Source of the DNA: Pseudomonadota bacterium
Lineage (GTDB): Bacteria; Pseudomonadota; Gammaproteobacteria; Burkholderiales; Burkholderiaceae_D
Reading direction: 5' to 3'
DNA length: 9,298 nucleotides
Assembly (NCBI GenBank): GCA_023392035.1
Contig: JAEVZY010000142.1
Coordinates: forward strand, 1 to 9,298
Numbering within the stretch: position 1 is the stretch's first letter; each line of letters opens with the position of its first letter. Positions 5,481 through 9,298 of this stretch are shown in pieces. A model generated the notes under the pieces. The model was not told the origin of the DNA. It saw only the letters and a program-made list of their open reading frames with translations, and searched no databases. Both the position numbers and the translations under genes were made by a program.

Positions 5481-6365
5481 ATGAATATCGATACCCTGCA
5501 AAGCTTCGTCGCCGTGGTCGACGCCGGTTCCATGGCGGAGGCGGCGCGGCGCTTGGACATTACGCCGGCCGCGATGGCGGCGCGCATCAAGGCGTTGGAA
5601 GAGCAGCTCGGCACGCCGCTGGTGCAGCGGGCAGGGCGCGCGGTGCGGCCGACCGAAGCCGGCCTCAAGATACTGGAGCGCGCGCGCAGCCTGTTGCGCG
5701 ATGTACGCGACCTGGAAGCGATAGCCCAGGACAGCAAGCGCCTGGGCGAGCTGCGCCTGGGCAGTTTCGTTTCCGCCCTCACCAGCGTTTTGCCGCCCAT
5801 CCTGAAGCGCCTGTACGAAACCCGCTCCGAGATGTCGGTCTTTGTCACGCCTGGCGCCTCCATCGAATTGTGCCGGCGCGTGGGCGTGGGCGAGCTGGAT
5901 GCGGCCATCGTGGTGGAGCCGCAATTTGCGCTGGCCAAGTCGTGCGAATGGCATGTCTTCACCGAAGAACCGCTGGTGCTGGTGGCGCATTCCAGCATGG
6001 CCGGCCGCGAAGCGCATGCACTGCTGCGCGAAGAACCCTATATCCGTTACGACCGCTCCGTGCTGGGCGGGCAACTGGCCGAGCGCTATCTGCGCGACCA
6101 GGACATTCATCCCAAACAAAGGCTGGAAATCGATGGCTTGCTGGCAATTGCCGCGCTGGTGGACCAGGGGCTGGGCGTGTCGCTCTTGCCCGATTGGCCG
6201 GCGCTGTGGAGCTCGGGCATGCAGCTCACCCGCATCGCGCTGCCGGGCCGGGCGCCGGTGCGGCGTATCGGCTTGATCAGGAATCTGCAAAGCCCGCACG
6301 CGGCGCTTTCCGAAGCGCTGCTGAAAGAGGCGCAGGCGATTTTTGCGGAGCGGGCGCCGGTATGA
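5481..6365 (+). CDS. LysR-family transcriptional regulator
   Basis: This 294-residue protein has the standard LysR layout and length. An N-terminal winged helix-turn-helix spans about residues 1-60 (FVAVVDAGSMAEAARRLD, then PAAMAARIKALEEQLG and the wing PLVQRAGRAVRPTEAG). A linker helix follows, then a two-lobed effector-binding domain from about residue 88 (GELRLGSFVSALTSVLPPIL ... DQGLGVSLLPDW). LysR proteins usually respond to a pathway metabolite and control adjacent genes. This one is co-oriented, 36 bases after the dehydratase, so it is probably the regulator of the cluster, although most such regulators are divergent from their target. The start is the first ATG giving a full HTH; there is no Shine-Dalgarno sequence, and an inverted repeat ends exactly at the ATG. 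Confidence 0.92.
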   Translation: MNIDTLQSFVAVVDAGSMAEAARRLDITPAAMAARIKALEEQLGTPLVQRAGRAVRPTEAGLKILERARSLLRDVRDLEAIAQDSKRLGELRLGSFVSALTSVLPPILKRLYETRSEMSVFVTPGASIELCRRVGVGELDAAIVVEPQFALAKSCEWHVFTEEPLVLVAHSSMAGREAHALLREEPYIRYDRSVLGGQLAERYLRDQDIHPKQRLEIDGLLAIAALVDQGLGVSLLPDWPALWSSGMQLTRIALPGRAPVRRIGLIRNLQSPHAALSEALLKEAQAIFAERAPV

Positions 6366-6369
6366 TGGG

Positions 6370-6393
6370 GGCGGTTGTCCCGCCGGGAACCGC
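6370..6393 (+). terminator. Weak competing hairpins after the LysR gene
   Basis: Two alternative short stems occur just after the LysR stop: GGCGG/CCGCC (6370-6374 with 6380-6384) and GCGGTT/AACCGC (6371-6376 with 6388-6393). Neither is followed by a T-run. They could weakly terminate the upstream operon and partly overlap the hrp-box-like sequence. Confidence 0.2.
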
Positions 6394-6413
6394 GCGTCCT
6401 GCGCAGCCACTAG
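6386..6413 (+). promoter_or_regulatory. hrp box (HrpL-type ECF sigma promoter), candidate
   Basis: GGAACC (6386-6391), then exactly 15 bases, then CCAC (6407-6410). This matches the HrpL-dependent promoter GGAACC-N15/16-CCACNNA of Hrp1-type plant-associated bacteria, except that the last A is G. It is in the correct orientation in the 121-base gap before the orphan gene, 76 bases from its ATG at 6487. No good sigma-70 promoter is visible there. It implies co-expression with a type III secretion system that is not in the window. Confidence 0.6.
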
Positions 6414-6486
6414 CAATCTTCGTATAGCGGTGATGGCACACATGGGTGGTCACACCGATTCCTTCACTCTCGCGCGAAGAACTGTC

Positions 6487-8406
6487 ATGGCATATCCACC
6501 TCGTCCTCACGGCTCAATGAATCCACAGTTGAACCCGCAGTTGAACCCGCAGTTAAATCCCCGGTTGAATCCGCAGTTCCATCAAATGAATCACCCTGCG
6601 CCCTATTTGGGCGTTCAAATTCTCCCCGCAGGCGCGTACGTCGCCCAAGGGCTGGGGCCTTATACGCCGGTGCAGGGGCAAACAGGGCTGAATGGAACGG
6701 CGCCAGCAAACACTTTTCCTGCCCATACCACCGAGCCGCAATTCGCACAATTCGCACAGCCAACGCAAGCCCGGGCTGCGTATGTGCCAGTCAAAATTTC
6801 GGCTGTGCCGGTGCAAACCGGGCGCAAAAGAAAAATCGATGAAACAGACACACAGCCGAGCCAGTCATCGGAGCAGACCAGCAGCTCGACCCCAAGCAAT
6901 CAGAGACAGGTCAAGCCGCGCATCGATTTCGCACAGAATGTACCTGCGCTGTCACCCGCTTCCAACGGCGCCGCGTTTGTCGCCGTTATCGAGCAGGCCG
7001 TGAAGCTGTCGGGCGAGTCATTTACGGAGGCAAAGAACAGATTTCTTTGGCTTCCTGTATCCACGCCGGCATGCGTAAGGCAATACATGCTGGGCTGCAA
7101 AATTCTCGCCCAATATGCGAAAGCTGAGTTTGCTGCCACGGACGAAACCTGCTGCAAAATTTTCTGGGAGGGACTGTGCAAATTGCGCATGGCGGTCAAG
7201 GGCGACCAGAGTCGTAAGCAGAGCGAAAAGCTTTCCCCCATAGTGCTACCTGCAATCAAATTGTGCGCATTTGACGCAAACACACCCCGCCAGATTACCT
7301 TGCAGTCGCTGGATCTACCAAAAGTACCGGTAGGAGACAGCAGGGGGGGAAAAAGAAAGGAGGAGGGCATACCTCCTGAAAAAGCAGCGGCCTTGGCGAT
7401 CAAAGACTTGGGATTGGCAAAAGTATTGCAGAAGGCCCCGAGTCAGAAGGGCTTTACAACGCGTGAGGACCCGACCTGGTCCACCTTGCTGGCCCAACTG
7501 AAAGCCTTGGTACGCGAAGCGGCGCAAGGGGAATCCGCGCATGACGCGGCTTTGCCTGAGTCGCGCGCGGACCTTGTGTATCAGGTCGGCAGGTACAAAG
7601 TCGCGGGCGATTCGGCGGAGGGAAAAATCATCGCGAAACTGCGCGCCAGGACGCTGACAGACAAAGACGCCTCCGAATACCTTGAGAGGCAGAACTCCGG
7701 CAAGCAAGAACTCGCCGTTTACACTCGCATCCTCGTGCTGTTGATGCAGTACTTCAAGGCCACGCCAGGGGCAGATTTCGACGAAAGTGACGTTTTATTG
7801 AGGGGAATGCGCATCTTGAGAAACGACCTTGAACGTGCCAAACAAGGGGCTCATGAGCTCGGTCCGCTGCTTGGAGCAATCGGAGCCCAACTTGCTGGTC
7901 GCCACCTGCCGGTAAATGCGTCGAAGATCATCGATGAATACTTGAACAGCAATCAGAAGCTCCGAAGCGTGCTGGCGCACGGCCTCGGACCGATCCTTCA
8001 AAATGCACGCCACATTCATAGGGAGAATCCGCCCAGATCCGAGCGCTTGACCTATGAGAGCATGCTGAATATGTGCGTGATGCAAGCGTCCCCTGAACCG
8101 ACGCCAGTCTTGCCGGCGATCACCACCACGACCACGACAGCGATTACGACCACGACTACGACAGCGACCACGACTGCGACAGCGACCACGACTGCGACTG
8201 CGACAGTCAACACGCTTGCCGGCACTCCCGCCAACACCGATGTGATGTCAATTGCGCCCGATCCCATTTGGGATGAAAGCCTCTGGTCGGAATTCGTCCC
8301 CGCGGCGCCCGCAATGCCGGGGACACCGTATTTCGGCACATTTGCCGGGGAAGGGGAGCAGTTCGATCTGGATAACCCCGAATCGGTGCCAGACGAGTAC
8401 AGATAA
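6487..8406 (+). CDS. Unrecognised 639-aa protein, candidate nuclear-targeted type III effector
   Basis: I do not recognise this family. The ATG at 6487 is preferred (GAAGA six bases upstream, protein begins MAYPPRPHGSMNPQ); in-frame ATGs at 6433 and 6442 would add 18 or 15 residues. Visible parts: residues 1-82 rich in Pro, Gln and Asn with no Asp or Glu, including five tandem NPQL-like tetrapeptides (12-31); a basic cluster RKRK (113-116), a possible nuclear localisation signal; a Ser/Gln/Thr-rich stretch (about 121-140); a charged, mostly helical-looking region (about 160-535) with seven cysteines and no recognised motif; a Thr/Ala linker (546-573); and an acidic, aromatic tail (592-639) with 11 acidic and one basic residue. 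There is no signal peptide or clear membrane segment. Hand counts give about 50% GC at 7021-7140 against 63% in the dehydratase at 4801-4920, suggesting acquisition by transfer. With the hrp box upstream, a host-delivered effector is the best hypothesis; function is unproven. Confidence 0.8.
   Translation: MAYPPRPHGSMNPQLNPQLNPQLNPRLNPQFHQMNHPAPYLGVQILPAGAYVAQGLGPYTPVQGQTGLNGTAPANTFPAHTTEPQFAQFAQPTQARAAYVPVKISAVPVQTGRKRKIDETDTQPSQSSEQTSSSTPSNQRQVKPRIDFAQNVPALSPASNGAAFVAVIEQAVKLSGESFTEAKNRFLWLPVSTPACVRQYMLGCKILAQYAKAEFAATDETCCKIFWEGLCKLRMAVKGDQSRKQSEKLSPIVLPAIKLCAFDANTPRQITLQSLDLPKVPVGDSRGGKRKEEGIPPEKAAALAIKDLGLAKVLQKAPSQKGFTTREDPTWSTLLAQLKALVREAAQGESAHDAALPESRADLVYQVGRYKVAGDSAEGKIIAKLRARTLTDKDASEYLERQNSGKQELAVYTRILVLLMQYFKATPGADFDESDVLLRGMRILRNDLERAKQGAHELGPLLGAIGAQLAGRHLPVNASKIIDEYLNSNQKLRSVLAHGLGPILQNARHIHRENPPRSERLTYESMLNMCVMQASPEPTPVLPAITTTTTTAITTTTTTATTTATATTTATATVNTLAGTPANTDVMSIAPDPIWDESLWSEFVPAAPAMPGTPYFGTFAGEGEQFDLDNPESVPDEYR
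6520..6579 (+). repeat. Five 12-base tandem repeats encoding NPQL units
   Basis: Five consecutive 12-base units encode NPQL, NPQL, NPQL, NPRL and NPQF (residues 12-31). Codons vary between copies (AAT/AAC, CCA/CCG/CCC, TTG/TTA), so the repeat is not freshly duplicated and the peptide pattern may be under selection. Unit length is a multiple of three, so copy-number change keeps the frame. Confidence 0.85.
8122..8205 (+). repeat. ACG/ACC/GCG trinucleotide-rich tract encoding a Thr/Ala linker
   Basis: Residues 546-573 are almost only Thr and Ala, with one Ile, coded by ACC, ACG, ACT, ACA and GCG. An 18-base unit is repeated perfectly twice in tandem at 8163-8198. The tract separates the helical-looking centre from the acidic tail and is a likely site of in-frame length variation by slippage. 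Confidence 0.85.
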
Positions 8407-8436
8407 AAAAAAAAGCGCCCGGTCATGGGCGCTTTT
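8405..8436. terminator. Bidirectional intrinsic terminator between convergent genes
   Basis: GCGCCC (8415-8420) pairs with GGGCGC (8427-8432) over a six-base loop, flanked by ten A (8405-8414) and four T (8433-8436). It works best for the minus-strand glutaredoxin transcript (ten U), whose gene ends 30 bases away, and is also usable by the plus-strand gene, whose TAA stop (8404-8406) overlaps the A-run. Confidence 0.9.
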
Positions 8437-8462
8437 CAATTGGAGCGTGATGCTGCAGCCGC

Positions 8463-8774
8463 CTACGCCTTCAGCAGGCTCTGCAACTCACCGCTTTCGT
8501 ACATCTCGGAGAGAATGTCCGAGCCGCCGATGAATTCACCCTTCACATACAGCTGGGGAATCGTTGGCCAATTGGAAAATTCCTTGATGCCCTGGCGCAC
8601 TTCGGCGTCTTCCAGCACATTCACGGTGACGATGTTTTCGGCGCCGCTGGCCTTGAGCAATTGGATCGCCCGACCGGAAAAACCGCACTGGGGAAATTGC
8701 GCCGTGCCCTTCATGAACAGCACCACCGGGTGCTCGGTCACGGTCTTCTGGATCCACTCTTTCACGTCGCTCAT
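8463..8774 (-). CDS. grxD: Monothiol glutaredoxin Grx4/GrxD family
   Basis: This 103-residue CGFS monothiol glutaredoxin starts at ATG 8774 (MSDVKEWIQK). Upstream in-frame codons would add a non-conserved 26-residue leader, and GAGGG precedes this ATG by eight bases. Features: Lys22 in FMKGT, active-site Cys30 in PQCGFSGRA, the cis-proline segment WPTIPQLYV, and the glutathione-binding GGSD. Length matches the family. These proteins bind a glutathione-ligated [2Fe-2S] cluster as dimers or with BolA-type partners and act in Fe-S delivery and iron signalling in the cytoplasm. It follows tex on the same strand and ends at the shared terminator. Assignment to this family is very secure. Confidence 0.97.
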   Translation of the reverse strand: MSDVKEWIQKTVTEHPVVLFMKGTAQFPQCGFSGRAIQLLKASGAENIVTVNVLEDAEVRQGIKEFSNWPTIPQLYVKGEFIGGSDILSEMYESGELQSLLKA

Positions 8775-8805
8775 GTTACTGCCCTCGAATTGGTTGAACC
8801 TTGAC

Positions 8806-8811
8806 ATTATA
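8806..8811 (-). promoter_or_regulatory. Consensus -10 element for grxD
   Basis: On the minus strand TATAAT (8811 down to 8806) is a perfect -10, 31 bases upstream of the grxD ATG and inside the 79-base tex-grxD gap. Only a weak -35 (GAACGT-like) lies 16-18 bases upstream. It suggests grxD has its own promoter in addition to any read-through from tex. Confidence 0.5.
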
Positions 8812-8853
8812 GGGAGATTCGGGGAGCCACGTTCGGCATGACACCCCGTCAAC

Positions 8854-9298
8854 TCAGCCCTTTAGCTTGGCAAAGGCGGCCGCCATGGCGGTATTGGCGG
8901 CAGGCGCGCGCTCGTTCCTTTGATGCTGCGCCAGGCGGCGCGCATCGTCGCGATCGCCGCGTTGCGCCGGACTGGAGCCCTTGGCCGGCGCGTTATCGGA
9001 CAGGCGCATGGTCAGCGCAATGCGCTTGCGTTTCTCATCCACTTCCAACACTTTCACCTTCACCACCTGGCCGGCTTTCACCACGGTATGCGGGTCTTTC
9101 ACGAAAGTGTTGGACAGGGCCGAGATGTGCACCAGGCCATCCTGGTGCACGCCGATATCGACAAAGGCGCCAAAGGCGGCCACATTGGTGACCACGCCTT
9201 CGAGAATCATGTCAGGGCGCAAGTCCCTGATATCCTCGACGCCTTCCTTGAAGGTGGCGGTAGTGAATTCCGGGCGCGGGTCGCGGCCAGGCTTTTCC
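8854..9298 (-). CDS. tex: Tex-family transcription accessory protein, C-terminal part
   Basis: The minus-strand frame enters from the right edge (first full codon at 9297) and ends with TGA at 8854-8856, giving 147 residues of the C-terminus. It starts EKPGRDPRPEFTTATFKEGVEDIRDL, a segment typical of Tex just before its S1 domain. The S1 RNA-binding fold then follows (ILEGVVTNVAAFGAFVDIGVHQDGLVHIS ... VKVKVLEVDEKRKRIALTM). A basic, Ala/Arg/Gln-rich tail of about 45 residues ends in AAAFAKLKG. Tex is a cytoplasmic nucleic-acid-binding protein linked to transcription and stress tolerance; full members are near 770-790 residues, so about four fifths of the gene is outside. An isolated TTG inside the frame at 9222 is not a start. 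Confidence 0.93.
   Translation of the reverse strand, partial: EKPGRDPRPEFTTATFKEGVEDIRDLRPDMILEGVVTNVAAFGAFVDIGVHQDGLVHISALSNTFVKDPHTVVKAGQVVKVKVLEVDEKRKRIALTMRLSDNAPAKGSSPAQRGDRDDARRLAQHQRNERAPAANTAMAAAFAKLKG

Noticed and set aside
3651..6443. A 930-codon open frame on the minus strand opposite the dehydratase and LysR genes
   Set aside because: Its translation is compositionally biased (His, Gln, Arg, Ala) with no recognisable domain; it mirrors the GC-rich codon structure of two clear plus-strand genes.
6343..6486. N-terminal extension of the orphan protein to an ATG at 6343
   Set aside because: It would overlap the LysR 3' end, start upstream of the hrp box, and has no ribosome-binding site; 6487 fits better.
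6520..6579. NPQL repeats or the Thr/Ala tract as a CRISPR-like array
   Set aside because: The units are short, contiguous without spacers and in coding frame.
8801..8806. Plus-strand TTGACA as a -35
   Set aside because: No -10 follows at 16-18 bases and no plus-strand gene begins nearby; the overlapping TATAAT on the other strand explains the site better.

Overview
The window is about 9.3 kb of GC-rich, gene-dense DNA. Codon bias, a TctC/Bug-type solute-binding protein and the tex-grxD pair point to a betaproteobacterium. Burkholderiales/Oxalobacteraceae (Herbaspirillum-like) is my best guess, but it is an inference and not proven by the sequence.

Layout. (1) 1-609, minus: an OmpR-family response regulator, cut by the left edge. 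It diverges from a periplasmic Spy/LTXXQ protein (804-1349, plus). Their shared 194-base gap holds three copies of one bipartite element (TGTATCG, 3-4 bases, TGTTTCG), probably the regulator's own operators. (2) 1503-6365, plus: five co-oriented genes that look like a carbohydrate-acid utilisation locus. They encode a class II aldolase/adducin-like protein, a 61-residue 4-oxalocrotonate-type tautomerase, a Bug/TctC periplasmic binding protein, an IlvD/Edd-family (pentonate-type) dehydratase and a LysR regulator. Several intergenic gaps hold perfect inverted repeats that could set relative expression. (3) 6386-8406, plus: an unrecognised 639-residue protein of lower GC, preceded by a near-perfect HrpL 'hrp box' (GGAACC-N15-CCAC). 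(4) 8411-9298: a bidirectional terminator, then on the minus strand a monothiol glutaredoxin (grxD) and the 3' end of tex.

Most interesting item: the 639-residue protein. Its first 82 residues contain no acidic residue. It then has a Gly-Arg-Lys-Arg-Lys basic cluster that could be a nuclear localisation signal, a featureless mostly helical-looking centre, a Thr/Ala linker encoded by tandem repeats, and a 48-residue acidic, aromatic C-terminus resembling a eukaryotic activation domain. With the hrp box this suggests a type III effector that enters the host nucleus, analogous in layout to TAL effectors but without visible TAL repeats. No known family was recognised by eye.

How the parts work together (inference): the binding protein would capture an organic or sugar acid, the dehydratase would make a 2-keto-3-deoxy product, and the aldolase-like protein and tautomerase would process later intermediates under LysR control. 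The regulator/Spy pair would be an envelope-stress or metal-response module. The effector locus looks like an accessory insertion between the LysR gene and the conserved grxD-tex block.
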